NCBI RefSeq assembly: GCF_000620845.1
Contig: NZ_KK211189.1
Span: 1,317,662-1,381,661, forward strand
Length of the DNA stretch: 64,000 nucleotides
Direction: 5' to 3'
Origin: Exiguobacterium marinum DSM 16307
GTDB taxonomy: Bacteria > Bacillota > Bacilli > Exiguobacteriales > Exiguobacteriaceae
A program made the position numbers and the translations under genes. The notes beneath the pieces were generated by a model. That model made no database searches. It was not told the DNA's origin and worked only from the letters and a program-made list of their open reading frames with translations. Below are positions 26,934-36,811 of the stretch, one piece after another; the stretch's first letter is position 1, and each line of letters starts with the position of its first letter.

Positions 26934-29339
26934 ATGTTGAGCTATTTTAAACATCAAGAAATCGAGCCGAAATGGCAAAAACGCTGGGAAGAAAAAGAAG
27001 CGTTCAAAACGACAGAAGACCCGGAGAAGGATTGTTTTTACGTCCTTGATATGTTCCCCTACCCATCAGGTGCCGGCCTTCACGTCGGTCACCCGGAAGG
27101 TTATACGGCAACGGATATCATTGCCCGGATGAAACGGATGCAAGGATATAACGTCCTTCACCCAATCGGATGGGATGCATTCGGTCTTCCTGCCGAGCAA
27201 TACGCACTCGATACGGGGAACGACCCACGCGAGTTCACAGCGCGTAACATCGAGACGTTCCGTCGTCAATTGAAGGATCTTGGATTCTCATATGATTGGG
27301 ACCGTGAAATCAGCACGACGGATCCGAAGTACTATAAATGGACGCAGTGGATTTTTACTCAACTTTTCGAACGTGGACTCGCCTACGTCGATGAAGTCGC
27401 GGTCAACTGGTGCCCAGCGCTCGGTACGGTCCTTGCGAACGAGGAAGTCATCGATGGCTTGTCAGAGCGTGGGAACCACCCGGTCTATCGCGTGCCGATG
27501 AAGCAATGGGTGCTTCGCATCACGGAATACGCGGAGCGTTTACTTGAAGATTTGGAAGGTCTTGACTGGCCGGAGAGCGTGAAAGAGATGCAACGCAACT
27601 GGATCGGCAAATCGGTCGGTGCCGAGGTCGACTTCAAGGTCGATGGTCACGATAAGATCGTCACCGTCTTCACGACACGTCCAGATACGCTTCACGGGGC
27701 GACTTACGTGACACTCGCACCAGAGCATCCGTTCACGAAAGTGATCACGACGCCTGAACAATCGACAGCAGTCGAAGCATACATTGAAGAAGTCTCGAAG
27801 AAAACAGACCTTGAACGTACGGATCTCGCCAAAGAGAAGACGGGTGTCTTCACGGGCGCATATGCGATCAACCCGGTGAACGGCGAGAAACTTCCGATTT
27901 GGACAGCGGACTATGTCCTCTCGACATACGGGACAGGTGCGGTCATGGCCGTCCCTGGGCACGATGAGCGCGATTATGAGTTTGCGAAAACGTTCGACCT
28001 TCCAATCCGTGAAGTCGTCAAAGGTGGGAACGTGGAAGAAGCGGCTTACGTCGAAGATGGAGAGCACGTCAACTCAGGTAGCTTGAACGGACTCAATAAA
28101 GCTGATGCCATCAAGACGATCATTGAAGAACTTGAAGCTAGTGGCACAGGTCGTGCGAAGACGACATACCGTCTTCGTGACTGGTTGTTCAGCCGTCAAC
28201 GTTACTGGGGCGAGCCGATTCCGGTCGTTCATATGGAAGACGGTACGATGAAGACGGTACCGGTCGAAGAGCTTCCGCTCGAACTTCCGATCATCGATGA
28301 AATCAAACCATCGGGTACGGGCGAATCACCACTTGCGAACGCAGAAGAGTGGTTGACGTACACAGACCCTGTCACTGGGGAGAAGGGTCGTCGTGAGACA
28401 AATACGATGCCACAATGGGCCGGCAGCTGCTGGTACTACATCCGTTACATCGATCCGGATAACGAGGAGATGATTGCGGACCCTGAGAAACTCAAACGTT
28501 GGCTTCCGGTCGACTTATACATCGGTGGTACGGAGCATGCCGTCCTTCACTTGCTCTATGCGCGTTTCTGGCACAAAGTCCTCTTCGATATCGGCGTTGT
28601 CCCGACGAACGAACCGTTCCAAAAACTCTACAACCAAGGGATGATCCTCGGTGAGAACAACGAGAAGATGTCGAAATCTCGTGGGAATGTCGTCAACCCG
28701 GATGATATCGTGAAGTCACACGGTGCGGATACGCTCCGTCTTTATGAAATGTTCATGGGACCACTTGATGCAGCGATCGCATGGTCGACGAATGGGCTTG
28801 ACGGGGCACGTCGCTTCCTCGACCGCGTATGGCGTTTGTTCGATCAAACGAACTTCGCGGACGTGGCACCGACTGCCGACTTTGAACGCACGTATCATCA
28901 GACCGTGAAAAAAGTGACGGAAGACTACGAGGCACTTCGCTTCAACACGGCCATCTCGCAATTGATGGTCTTCGTCAATGAAGCGAACAAACAAGAGACG
29001 TTGCCGAAGTCACAAATGATCGACTTCATCAAAATGCTCTCACCGGTCGCTCCTCACTTGTCTGAAGAGTTGTGGGAGAAGATGGGCATGACTGAAGCAT
29101 TGACGTATGCGGCATGGCCGACTTACGATGAGTCAAAACTTGTGAGTGACACGATTGAAGTCGTCATTCAGGTGAATGGGAAACTTCGTGCGAAAATGCA
29201 CGTTTCGCGTGACGCGTCGAAAGAAGCACTCGAAGCGGAAGCACTCGGTAACGAGCGTGTCCAAGAGTTCACAGAAGGCAAGACGGTTCGTAAAGTCATT
29301 GTCGTTCCAGGGAAACTCGTCAATATTGTAGTCGGGTAA
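26934..29339 (+). CDS. leuS: Leucyl-tRNA synthetase
   Basis: 801-residue class Ia aminoacyl-tRNA synthetase that charges tRNA-Leu. The HIGH-type motif is HVGHPEGYT in the catalytic domain, the editing domain shows [11 protein letters not shown] and [15 protein letters not shown], and the KMSKS motif is [12 protein letters not shown]. The C-terminal domain ends with VNGKLRAKM and the usual [12 protein letters not shown]. The ATG at 26934 follows AGAGGAGGA, directly after the T-box terminator; the longer frame through the leader is not translated. Confidence 0.98.
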   Translation: MLSYFKHQEIEPKWQKRWEEKEAFKTTEDPEKDCFYVLDMFPYPSGAGLHVGHPEGYTATDIIARMKRMQGYNVLHPIGWDAFGLPAEQYALDTGNDPREFTARNIETFRRQLKDLGFSYDWDREISTTDPKYYKWTQWIFTQLFERGLAYVDEVAVNWCPALGTVLANEEVIDGLSERGNHPVYRVPMKQWVLRITEYAERLLEDLEGLDWPESVKEMQRNWIGKSVGAEVDFKVDGHDKIVTVFTTRPDTLHGATYVTLAPEHPFTKVITTPEQSTAVEAYIEEVSKKTDLERTDLAKEKTGVFTGAYAINPVNGEKLPIWTADYVLSTYGTGAVMAVPGHDERDYEFAKTFDLPIREVVKGGNVEEAAYVEDGEHVNSGSLNGLNKADAIKTIIEELEASGTGRAKTTYRLRDWLFSRQRYWGEPIPVVHMEDGTMKTVPVEELPLELPIIDEIKPSGTGESPLANAEEWLTYTDPVTGEKGRRETNTMPQWAGSCWYYIRYIDPDNEEMIADPEKLKRWLPVDLYIGGTEHAVLHLLYARFWHKVLFDIGVVPTNEPFQKLYNQGMILGENNEKMSKSRGNVVNPDDIVKSHGADTLRLYEMFMGPLDAAIAWSTNGLDGARRFLDRVWRLFDQTNFADVAPTADFERTYHQTVKKVTEDYEALRFNTAISQLMVFVNEANKQETLPKSQMIDFIKMLSPVAPHLSEELWEKMGMTEALTYAAWPTYDESKLVSDTIEVVIQVNGKLRAKMHVSRDASKEALEAEALGNERVQEFTEGKTVRKVIVVPGKLVNIVVG

Positions 29340-29344
29340 CATGA

Positions 29345-29380
29345 AGAATGTGTGACATTGTCGCACATTCTTTTCTTTTT
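29345..29380 (+). terminator. Terminator of leuS
   Basis: Ten-base stem (GAATGTGTGA with TCGCACATTC), five-base loop, T-rich tail. Confidence 0.8.
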
Positions 29381-29450
29381 AGTGGGGTCATTTTCTTTTA
29401 CTGGCGGTTTTGATACACTAAAGGGCGATACTGAAGTAGAAGGGGACGAC

Positions 29451-30581
29451 ATGTCCATGAAACGTTCTTATGTGCTCTATACGACACTTTGTGCTGTCGT
29501 AGTCGGCGCGGTACTTTGCTATATCTTCGTCTTTTCAGATGAAGAGATTCAGCGACAGGTCGCTTCGACATTTGAAAAAATTGATATTCAAACAAGTCAT
29601 CAAACGGCTTCACTCCCACCCGTAGAGGCGGCCCAAGATGATGACGATATTGACACGACCGATGCACTCGAACAGATTAACCAAATCGATGAAGTGTATT
29701 ACAGTGACACGATTGGGGCCTATCTCGTCATAACCGAGCAGGCTGAATTCTTTGAAGTGAGTGGAAACGGAACCCGTGTCAACTCAGTACTCCAACTTGA
29801 AAACTCAGGGAAAGCCAGCCTTGATGACTTCATCGGTATGCGAATGATCAAAGAGGATTTAGTTTATGCGGTTACTGCAAATGGGACGCTTGTCACCATT
29901 GAACGGGAAGAGGGGCGCTGGGTCGAGCGGCCACGTAAACAAATCAAAGGTCTCGTGTCGGAAGACCGGATTTTTGGTCTTGGCTATGACCGTGAATCGA
30001 ATCGATTGTTCATGATGAATCGGTTGGCGGACACGCCGGACCTTGAGCTCCTCTATATTGAAGAGCGGGAGATTGAACTGGAGACGCCAGTGGATGACAA
30101 GTCCCAAGAAGAGTCAACTGAAGCTGACACGAGTGCTGAAAATACAGAAGAACCATCAGAAGATACAGCGACAGAGAACGTCTCGACGAATGACAACGAC
30201 TCGACCGAAACGGCTGCTTCTGAAGACGCACCTGACAATGGGCGAAACGTTCAAGAAGAGGATGAGAAAAAAGAACCCGAGACCGAATGGATGCTTGATT
30301 CGCGACAAGCGTTATCCGCCGACGGCATGAGTGCTTCCATCCAACAAAAATTCGAACGGTTCGAAGGCGTCGGGCTTGTCGAGAGGCAAGGACGTATCTA
30401 TGTGCTCGATTCAGAAGAACTCGTCCTCTACACGGTCAACCCGGAAGAAGGGACGATCAACGGTCAGATGGTGACACCTCGTGTGTATGACTCGACCGGT
30501 ATGTTTTTACAAGACAATGAAATCTTTGCAATCGTCCACCCGGAAGTATTCGATTTGGATGCCTTCGTCTCGGTGGACTGA
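29451..30581 (+). CDS. Uncharacterised membrane-anchored protein with acidic linker
   Basis: 376 residues. A single N-terminal signal-anchor (about residues 8-27, YVLYTTLCAVVVGAVLCYIF) is followed by an extracytoplasmic region. Residues about 60-205 have a regular beta-strand pattern (for example YYSDTIGAYLVI, LVYAVTANGTLV, IFGLGYDRESNRLFMM) that would fit propeller blades. Residues about 210-285 are low-complexity, rich in Glu, Asp, Ser and Thr. The C-terminal 90 residues resume the strand pattern (GRIYVLDSEELVLYTV). I do not recognise a family. It lies 17 bp before the MazG-like gene and may be co-transcribed with it. ATG 29451 follows AAGGGG. Confidence 0.6.
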   Translation: MSMKRSYVLYTTLCAVVVGAVLCYIFVFSDEEIQRQVASTFEKIDIQTSHQTASLPPVEAAQDDDDIDTTDALEQINQIDEVYYSDTIGAYLVITEQAEFFEVSGNGTRVNSVLQLENSGKASLDDFIGMRMIKEDLVYAVTANGTLVTIEREEGRWVERPRKQIKGLVSEDRIFGLGYDRESNRLFMMNRLADTPDLELLYIEEREIELETPVDDKSQEESTEADTSAENTEEPSEDTATENVSTNDNDSTETAASEDAPDNGRNVQEEDEKKEPETEWMLDSRQALSADGMSASIQQKFERFEGVGLVERQGRIYVLDSEELVLYTVNPEEGTINGQMVTPRVYDSTGMFLQDNEIFAIVHPEVFDLDAFVSVD

Positions 30582-30598
30582 CAATGGGGGAACTATAG

Positions 30599-31111
30599 AT
30601 GAGTAAACGTTATTTTTTTGAAGAAGTGAAGCAATTCCACGAAACATTCGGACATCCGGGAGCGGAATCTCCGCAACCGTTGACGCTTGATCGCGCGACG
30701 AAACGGTCGGTGTGGACGGCAGAGGAAGCGGTCGTCGAGTTTTTGCATCAATCGTCGCAATCGGAAGAGGAGTTCTTACAAGCCATCGAGCAATTCCAAG
30801 TAGGATTCCAAAAGGCCGTTCAAAAATCGTTACAAGACGCACCACCGTCAGATGATGTGGAACGTCTCGTCGGTCAAGGGGATGCATTAACGGACGCGTT
30901 GTATTTTGTCATGGGAAGTTTCGTTGAACTCGGGCTTGATCCCGTTCCATTGTTTGAAATCGTCCAGCGCGCCAATATGGCGAAACTTGGACCGGACGGG
31001 AAGCCGATTTTACGCGAGTCGGACAATAAAGTCATGAAACCTGAAGGGTGGATGCCGCCGGAGCCAGAGCTCGAAAAAGAAGTGCGTCGTCAAATCGCAG
31101 GGAAAGAATAA
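30599..31111 (+). CDS. MazG/PRA-PH-superfamily NTP pyrophosphohydrolase-like protein
   Basis: 170 residues, all-alpha. WTAEEAVVEFLHQS supplies one acidic pair and QGDALTDALYFVMGSFVELG the other, as in phosphoribosyl-ATP pyrophosphohydrolase/MazG-like enzymes. The following VQRANMAKLGPDGKPILRE and VMKPEGW segments are typical of a distinct subfamily in Firmicutes. Likely activity is hydrolysis of a nucleotide triphosphate to monophosphate; substrate unknown. Ribosome site TGGGGGAA. Second MazG-type gene in the window. Confidence 0.75.
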   Translation: MSKRYFFEEVKQFHETFGHPGAESPQPLTLDRATKRSVWTAEEAVVEFLHQSSQSEEEFLQAIEQFQVGFQKAVQKSLQDAPPSDDVERLVGQGDALTDALYFVMGSFVELGLDPVPLFEIVQRANMAKLGPDGKPILRESDNKVMKPEGWMPPEPELEKEVRRQIAGKE

Positions 31112-31115
31112 TCAC

Positions 31116-31157
31116 AAACGGCTTGAGCCCTCATTAGAAAGGGTTCAAGTCGTTTTT
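31116..31157 (+). terminator. Terminator after the MazG-like gene
   Basis: Fifteen-base stem (AACGGCTTGAGCCCT with AGGGTTCAAGTCGTT, two G-U pairs) followed by T's. Confidence 0.9.
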
Positions 31158-31221
31158 GTTGTGATGGTCGTGACGACATCCTGATATTAGATGTGATCAG
31201 AAAGGTCATGAAAGTAATTAA

Positions 31222-31230
31222 TGGTATAAT
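31222..31230 (+). promoter_or_regulatory. Extended -10 promoter of the lipoprotein gene
   Basis: TGGTATAAT, an extended -10 element, 55 bp before the proposed start; no good -35 is seen. Confidence 0.5.
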
Positions 31231-31284
31231 TTAACATAAGTAAGCGAGTGAGGGATATTGATCATAGAGATGGAGGTCATTCAA

Positions 31285-32262
31285 CTGAAAAAGTTGTTCG
31301 GTATTCTATGTTGTAGTTTAGCACTTCTATTAACAGCATGTAGTGATGATGAAAAGTCGCTAGAATCTAAACGGTCAGAGCCTGACGTTTCAATGGAAAC
31401 GATAAAAATTAACGAAGAGAACGAATTGACAATCGTGCCACTCTATACCCAGTACCAGCAATATTTGAACGCATCCCTTGAAACAACCGATTCGGAGGAG
31501 AGCAAACAAAACTTCAAAAAATACGTATTAGATTACATAGGGGAAATTGGAGCGGAAGAAAAACTTGATACATCCCTCATCAAAACGAACTTTTCGCTAA
31601 AGCCGACCCCTCATAAGCAACAATTGCTGAAGCAACTCGACACATTGATTGAACGGTATGACGAGATTAAAGAGATTATTGAATCGACATATGTAGATTC
31701 AAATCAAATCCTACCCAAAAAGAAGAGCACAGTGTTTATTGCACCGTATAATCCTGAATTCTTCTACGATAGTGAACCGTTGAAAGGTGTAGGCGCAGCA
31801 GCATACAAAGACGCCTTCATCTTATTTCTCGATACAGATTTTGACAAAGATGTTCTAGCCTATTCAACAGCTCATGAATACCATCACCTGATCCTTCGTG
31901 ATCAAAACGAATACAATCTTAGTTCGATTCTTGAGTCTATCATCATCGAAGGGAAAGCGGACGCATTTGCTGATCGGATTGTCAAAGGGGTTTCTCCCCC
32001 ATGGCATGTGCAATTAGATGATGCGACCATGGAACACATCGCGAGTCAAGTGAATGATTATGAAACATCCTTTACTGATTTTGTAGTAGGTAATAGTCAA
32101 AAAGACATTCCGCGTTGGAGTAACTATATTCTAGGGAAGGATGTGCTCCATGACTATTTGACGTCGCACCCAGAGCTATCGATTCCCGAATGGACATTCA
32201 AAGAAGGTCATGAAATTCTAGAAGAGTACAAGTATCGAGATGTGATGAAATTGGAAAATTAA
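31285..32262 (+). CDS. Lipoprotein metallopeptidase-like (DUF2268 type)
   Basis: About 325 residues. A lipoprotein signal peptide (KKLFGILCCSLALLLTAC, lipobox LTAC) anchors it outside the membrane. The C-terminal half contains STAHEYHHLIL, a HExxH-like zinc motif with Tyr in the third position, and a downstream EGKADAFADRI that can supply the third ligand, as in the DUF2268 predicted zinc protease family. Start choice: the best Shine-Dalgarno (GATGGAGG) lies 9 nt before a CTG at 31285 that would place Lys-Lys right after the initiator. The in-frame ATG at 31270 overlaps that site and the TTG at 31258 is only 3 nt from AGGG. CTG initiation is an inference. Confidence 0.72.
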   Translation: MKKLFGILCCSLALLLTACSDDEKSLESKRSEPDVSMETIKINEENELTIVPLYTQYQQYLNASLETTDSEESKQNFKKYVLDYIGEIGAEEKLDTSLIKTNFSLKPTPHKQQLLKQLDTLIERYDEIKEIIESTYVDSNQILPKKKSTVFIAPYNPEFFYDSEPLKGVGAAAYKDAFILFLDTDFDKDVLAYSTAHEYHHLILRDQNEYNLSSILESIIIEGKADAFADRIVKGVSPPWHVQLDDATMEHIASQVNDYETSFTDFVVGNSQKDIPRWSNYILGKDVLHDYLTSHPELSIPEWTFKEGHEILEEYKYRDVMKLEN

Positions 32263-32277
32263 GTTGAAAAGAATATC

Positions 32278-32317
32278 AAAAGGCTTGACCCTGTCTCGTT
32301 CAGGGATCAAGCCTTTT
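32278..32317 (+). terminator. Terminator after the lipoprotein gene
   Basis: Long stem (AAAAGGCTTGACCCTG with its near-complement, one bulge), seven-base loop, T-rich end. The A-run at the left could let it act on the convergent gene too. Confidence 0.88.
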
Positions 32318-32359
32318 GATTGTTTTTAAGGGGGCTCGTCACACAACGAACTTATACCC

Positions 32360-33625
32360 TTATCGCTGTGTAGCCAGTTCGGCTGCGTGCGATCCGGCGC
32401 AATGACCTGTCGTGAAAGCGGCCGTGATATTGTAGCCACCCGTATATCCATGGATGTCGAGTACTTCTCCTGCGAAGAAGAGACCCGGTGCCTTCTTCGA
32501 CATCATCGTCTGTGGCGCAACTTCTTTGACCGATACGCCACCACCTGTGACAAACGCCTTATCAAAGTCAAGCGTACCGATGGCATGCATCTCGAACAGT
32601 TTCAAACGCGATGCGAAGTCGATGACGGATTGCTTCTTCAACTGACTCGCGTCTTCTTCGCCAAATGTGAGCTCTTCTAGCAACAAGTCAAGTAGTCGCT
32701 CGGGGATGTAGCCTTTCCACACGTTTTTAACGGCACGCTTCGGTTGGTTCTGAACTTGATTCCATAGCTCGTGGACGAGCTCATCTCGTGACGTGTCAGG
32801 GAAGAAGTCAAGTGAAAGGAGAACGACTTGTTCTTTGCTACGTTTTCGTTCTTTGATCGTGTATTGGCTACAACGGAGAGCGATTGGACCTGAAATTCCA
32901 AAATGGGTAAAAATCATGTCGCCCTGGTGCGTCTTGATGGCCTTCCCTTTTTTACCGTGTACCGTCAGCGCGACATCACGTAACGATAGCCCTTGAAGTT
33001 GTTTCGTTCCGATGAACGAATCGTTCAATTTGATTGGCACCTCTGTCGGGAAAAGTTCGGTGATTGTATGACCGGCCTTTTGTGCCCATGGATAACCGTC
33101 CCCGGTCGAACCGGTGTGTGGGACGGACTGTCCGCCGACCGCGACGACACAAGCTTTTGCTTCAAGCATCTCGCCATCCATCAATTCGACAGCGTAAAAC
33201 TCATTTTCTTCATTAAAATGCAGTGTTTTGACTTCGGCTTTTTTTCGAATCTCGACACCGAGGTCTTCAATCGCCCGAAGTAACGTGTTGACGACATCCT
33301 GTGCTTTATCCGTCACAGGGAACATGCGCCCGTTGTCTTCCTCTTTCAGCGGAATGCCGAATCCGGTGAACAGGTCGATGATGGATTGATTGTCGAACTG
33401 GGCGAGGGCGCTATATAAAAAGCGACCATTCCCTGGAATGAATTGAATCAATTCATCGATTGGTTTTCGGTTCGTGACGTTACAGCGTCCTCCACCTGAT
33501 ATGGCCAATTTTCGACCGAGCTTGGATCCTTTATCGATCAACAAGGTCGAAGCACCACTTTTCGCCGCTGCATACGTTGCCATGAGACCGCTCGGGCCTC
33601 CACCGATGACGATGACATCTTTCAT
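32360..33625 (-). CDS. HI0933-family FAD flavoprotein, YtfP-like
   Basis: 421-residue flavoprotein. It has the N-terminal dinucleotide motif IVIGGGPSGLMA, the family signature LAISGGGRCNVTN, an internal GGQSVPHTGSTGDG segment, and the C-terminal FAGEVLDIHGYTGGYN. Members of this BaiN/RdsA-like group are annotated as aminoacetone oxidases or unknown dehydrogenases; activity here is not established. ATG 33625 is seven bases after GAGGAG. It is divergent from ytgP, matching the ytfP-ytgP neighbourhood in B. subtilis. Confidence 0.85.
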   Translation of the reverse strand: MKDVIVIGGGPSGLMATYAAAKSGASTLLIDKGSKLGRKLAISGGGRCNVTNRKPIDELIQFIPGNGRFLYSALAQFDNQSIIDLFTGFGIPLKEEDNGRMFPVTDKAQDVVNTLLRAIEDLGVEIRKKAEVKTLHFNEENEFYAVELMDGEMLEAKACVVAVGGQSVPHTGSTGDGYPWAQKAGHTITELFPTEVPIKLNDSFIGTKQLQGLSLRDVALTVHGKKGKAIKTHQGDMIFTHFGISGPIALRCSQYTIKERKRSKEQVVLLSLDFFPDTSRDELVHELWNQVQNQPKRAVKNVWKGYIPERLLDLLLEELTFGEEDASQLKKQSVIDFASRLKLFEMHAIGTLDFDKAFVTGGGVSVKEVAPQTMMSKKAPGLFFAGEVLDIHGYTGGYNITAAFTTGHCAGSHAAELATQR

Positions 33626-33769
33626 AGGTAATCTCCTCATTTCTTCATCTATATGATTAGTAAAATTATCGTAACTTTATTATCCGTAACAGTAAGAGTA
33701 TAATGAGAAGCGGTTGTTTTGTAAAACCGAACTCATTTGAATAGTTGATTTTATAGATGGAGGTGCCTC

Positions 33770-35467
33770 ATGTCATCAAGCGCCAAACAAGATTCCGGAA
33801 GAGCCTCCTTCGTCAAAGGAACGCTTCTTTTATCGGCGGGAAACTTGACTTCCCGAATGCTAGGACTGTTGTACACGTTCCCGTTCCAAGCGATGGTCGG
33901 GATAGCCGGAGTGACGTTATATCAAGCGGCATATACGTATTACGCAATCATGATCTCGATATCGACGGCAGGTATTCCCGTTGCTGTCTCAAAATTTATC
34001 GCCAAATATAATGCGCTAGGAGAGTACGGGACAAGTCAACGATTGTTCCGTCAAGGAATGAAGCTGATGCTTGCGACCGGTGTCGTCGCTTTTTTATTAC
34101 TCTTTTTTGCGGCACCATGGTTATCCGAGCTGATGGTTCGAAATTCAGAAAATAATCAGCAGTACATTGAGTCGCTCACACTCGTGACGCGAAGCGTCAG
34201 TTTTGCGTTACTGCTCATCCCGGCAATGAGTATGGTGCGTGGTTATTTCCAGGGTCATCAAGACATGGCGCCGACGGCAATTTCACAAGTCGTTGAACAA
34301 ATCGTGCGCATCTTGTTCCTACTTAGTGGAACGATGCTCGTCTTATTCGTCTTTGCAGACTCTGAATTCATTCGTCCGATTGCCAATGCTCTCGGTGGGA
34401 CGCAGTCGGTCGAAACGACTGAACTGAACGGATTAAAAGTCATTGCGGTCACGATTGCGACGTTCAGTGCGTTCATCGGGGCAATTGGTAGTTTTGCCGT
34501 GCTCATCATGTATTGGAAACGGCGAAAAGACATTCATCGCCAGACAGAGAATCCGGCGGGCACACCCGTCCGTTCGATGAAGTCGTTGTTGCTCGAATTG
34601 CTCAGCTACTCCATTCCAATCGTGATGGTCGGGATATCGACCCCTCTCTATCAATTGATTGATCAGCTGACGATGGTCAATACGTTACTCAGCTCAGGTG
34701 CGACGGTTTCGGAAGCGACGTCGGCTTATGGATTCTTGACCGGAAACGCGCATAAAATTGTCTTGATTCCTGTATCTGTGGCAGCGAGTGTCTCGATGGC
34801 GACGATTCCACTCGTGACCCGCTCATTCACGACAGGGGACATGCAAAAGGTGCGGAATCAAGTGAACCACATTTTCCAAGTCTCGTTCTTCGTGACGATT
34901 CCTGCTGTCATCGGTCTCGTCGCTCTTGCGGAGCCATTGTTTGGTACGTTGTTCCCGGGTGACCGTGAAGGATGGGTGTATTTGTTCCACTATGCACCGA
35001 GTGCTTTCTTCTTGGCCTATTATTCGGTCGCGGCTGCGATTTTGCAAGGAATCAATCGTCAATACTTCACCATTTTTGCTACATCGATGGGTCTGTTGGC
35101 AAAACTTGCTCTGAACGTGCCGTTCGTCTATTGGCTTGGTGGCATCGGTGCAGGTTATGCGACGATTGCTGGATACATTGTGGCAATCGTGCTCATGGTA
35201 TGGATGATTCAGCGCTCTCTTCACTTCCCGTATAAGCAATTGCTCCGTCGGACCATCTTGATGTTCTTGATGGGGGCGGCGATGTTTGCGGCTGTGTATC
35301 TGTCACTTCTTATCACCTTGAATGAAGAAGTGAGTTGGGGGAACGACATCTTTGCGACTGTCGTTGGAGTGACCATCGGGATCCTCGTATACGGTTATCT
35401 CGGCTGGAGAAGCCATCTCGCAGGGAAATTATTAGGGAAACGCTTTGAATATCGGAGGAAAAAGTAA
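33770..35467 (+). CDS. ytgP: MOP-superfamily flippase, YtgP/MurJ-like
   Basis: 565-residue polytopic membrane protein (about 14 hydrophobic segments) of the polysaccharide/lipid II exporter family. Typical opening: FVKGTLLLSAGNLTSRMLGLLY, then YTYYAIMISISTAGIPVAVSKF. The related B. subtilis YtgP acts as a MurJ-type flippase that moves the peptidoglycan precursor lipid II across the membrane. Its stop codon shares one base with the start of the pseudouridine synthase gene (TAATG), so the two are coupled. Confidence 0.88.
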   Translation: MSSSAKQDSGRASFVKGTLLLSAGNLTSRMLGLLYTFPFQAMVGIAGVTLYQAAYTYYAIMISISTAGIPVAVSKFIAKYNALGEYGTSQRLFRQGMKLMLATGVVAFLLLFFAAPWLSELMVRNSENNQQYIESLTLVTRSVSFALLLIPAMSMVRGYFQGHQDMAPTAISQVVEQIVRILFLLSGTMLVLFVFADSEFIRPIANALGGTQSVETTELNGLKVIAVTIATFSAFIGAIGSFAVLIMYWKRRKDIHRQTENPAGTPVRSMKSLLLELLSYSIPIVMVGISTPLYQLIDQLTMVNTLLSSGATVSEATSAYGFLTGNAHKIVLIPVSVAASVSMATIPLVTRSFTTGDMQKVRNQVNHIFQVSFFVTIPAVIGLVALAEPLFGTLFPGDREGWVYLFHYAPSAFFLAYYSVAAAILQGINRQYFTIFATSMGLLAKLALNVPFVYWLGGIGAGYATIAGYIVAIVLMVWMIQRSLHFPYKQLLRRTILMFLMGAAMFAAVYLSLLITLNEEVSWGNDIFATVVGVTIGILVYGYLGWRSHLAGKLLGKRFEYRRKK

Positions 35468-36177
35468 TGCGAATTGATAAGTTGTTAGCGAACATGGGAT
35501 ACGGTTCACGAAAAGATGTAAAGATTCTATTGAAACAAGGTGCGGTAAGAGTAGATGATGCACCTGTGAAAGATGCCAAACGGCACGTCGACCCAACATC
35601 TGAGAAAGTCACGGTGCTTGGGGAAGTGGTCGAATATCGTCCATATATCTATTTCATGATGAACAAGTCGGAAGGAGTCGTCAGCGCAACGGAAGATCGA
35701 GTCGAGACGACAGTCATCGACTTGATTGATCCGGAGTATGCCCATTATGACCTCTTCCCGGTCGGACGTCTCGATAAAGATACGACAGGGCTTCTCCTCA
35801 TCACAAACGATGGTGCATTCAATCATGCGCTCATGTCACCTCGCAAGCACGTCGACAAGGTGTATATCGCTGAAGTCGATGGAGAGATGACGGCAGAGGA
35901 CATCAAGACGTTTGCGAACGGCGTTGAGTTAGAGGATGGGTATACGACAAAGCCGGCTCGTCTCGAGATTCTGAGCCGGAGCGAACGTCGCTCTGTCATC
36001 CGTCTTACATTGTCTGAGGGGAAATATCACCAAGTGAAACGAATGGTCGCAGCGGTCGGCAAACATGTCGAGCGATTGGAGCGTGTTCAAATCGGCGCGC
36101 TAGAACTCGATGAAACGCTTGAACTCGGGGCATATCGTGAGTTGACGGAAGAAGAAGTTCAATTGTTTCTTCAATAA
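35467..36177 (+). CDS. Pseudouridine synthase of the RsuA family
   Basis: 236 residues: N-terminal S4 RNA-binding domain (MRIDKLLANMGYGSRKDVK), then the catalytic domain with the aspartate in VGRLDKDTTGLLL, and EGKYHQVKRMVAAVG near the end, as in RsuA/RluE-type enzymes. The likely target is 16S rRNA U516 or a similar site. It is YtzG-like by synteny (downstream of ytgP, 1-bp overlap). Target not testable here. Confidence 0.9.
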   Translation: MRIDKLLANMGYGSRKDVKILLKQGAVRVDDAPVKDAKRHVDPTSEKVTVLGEVVEYRPYIYFMMNKSEGVVSATEDRVETTVIDLIDPEYAHYDLFPVGRLDKDTTGLLLITNDGAFNHALMSPRKHVDKVYIAEVDGEMTAEDIKTFANGVELEDGYTTKPARLEILSRSERRSVIRLTLSEGKYHQVKRMVAAVGKHVERLERVQIGALELDETLELGAYRELTEEEVQLFLQ

Positions 36178-36196
36178 TTAATAATTAAAGAGGTGA

Positions 36197-36232
36197 GAGA
36201 GAATCTGTCCGATGGGACGGATTCTCTTTTTC
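36197..36232 (+). terminator. Terminator of the ytgP operon
   Basis: AGAGAATCTGTCC pairs with GGACGGATTCTCT around GATG, then T's. Confidence 0.9.
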
Positions 36233-36263
36233 ATAAAAAAGAGACCTGGATGCCAGGTCTCTT
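36233..36263 (-). terminator. Terminator of the small DeoR-type gene
   Basis: AAGAGACCTGG and its complement around three bases, followed by a T run on the minus strand. Confidence 0.88.
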
Positions 36264-36281
36264 GAATCTACATATACTTTT

Positions 36282-36503
36282 TCAATTTGCCGTCTTGAGT
36301 GTACGTTTAGACGACGTCCACGTTCCCCGGCTAGGACTCTTCACAAGGTTATTGTACTCAAGCACGTTCAAATCACGTTGCACCGTACGGGACGTGATGC
36401 CGAACTCTTCTACTAGTTCTGAAGTGGTAACGGATTCCCTTTCATTGATGAACAAATAAATGGACTTGATGCGTGTTAACATCCGATCTGTTGAGCCTTT
36501 CAT
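36282..36503 (-). CDS. ytzE: Small DeoR-type helix-turn-helix protein
   Basis: 73 residues, essentially only a winged helix DNA-binding domain (TTSELVEEFGITSRTVQRDLNVLEYNNLV) with no sugar-phosphate sensor domain. It probably binds DNA, either as a dimer or as a partner of another regulator. A tiny DeoR-family gene beside pepV corresponds to ytzE of B. subtilis as I recall it. The start at 36503 follows GGGAGG; the 46-codon upstream extension covers the predicted promoter region and is unlikely. Confidence 0.75.
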   Translation of the reverse strand: MKGSTDRMLTRIKSIYLFINERESVTTSELVEEFGITSRTVQRDLNVLEYNNLVKSPSRGTWTSSKRTLKTAN

Positions 36504-36811
36504 TGGATAACCTCCCAATGTGTAGAATAATGTTAAACCATACCTACAGACGACAAAATGAAATATAAAATTGTTATTTTCTAAAATTACACCTTTAGTA
36601 TACCGCTCTCGTGGGAAAATGCAAGTAGAAAGAACGAACAATTTGATTGTAAATATTTGATTATGAACGTAAATGTCGAATGAAGAATGTTATTTTAGAT
36701 TAAAAATAAGGTTAAACACGAACGAAAAAAACTTTTCTAAATGAATGTTCGTCTTTCATACATTTGGATATACTAGTAAGGGAGAGAACATTCGCAAAAG
36801 GGGAGATGAAC
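36504..36811. other. Intergenic region between ytzE and pepV (308 bp)
   Basis: A/T-rich with no plausible ORF. It contains the predicted ytzE promoter on the minus strand and a TATACT element (36769-36774) about 40 bp before pepV. The rest shows nothing recognisable. Confidence 0.5.
36597..36624 (-). promoter_or_regulatory. Predicted ytzE promoter
   Basis: On the minus strand TTGCAT (36624-36619), 16-bp spacer, TATACT (36602-36597), giving a leader of about 90 nt. Confidence 0.5.

Noticed and set aside
27540-28067. 175-codon minus-strand frame inside leuS
   Set aside because: Antisense shadow; no domain and no ribosome site.
36504-36641. N-terminal extension of the small DeoR-type protein
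   Set aside because: Covers the predicted promoter and lacks DeoR similarity; the ATG at 36503 has GGGAGG in front.
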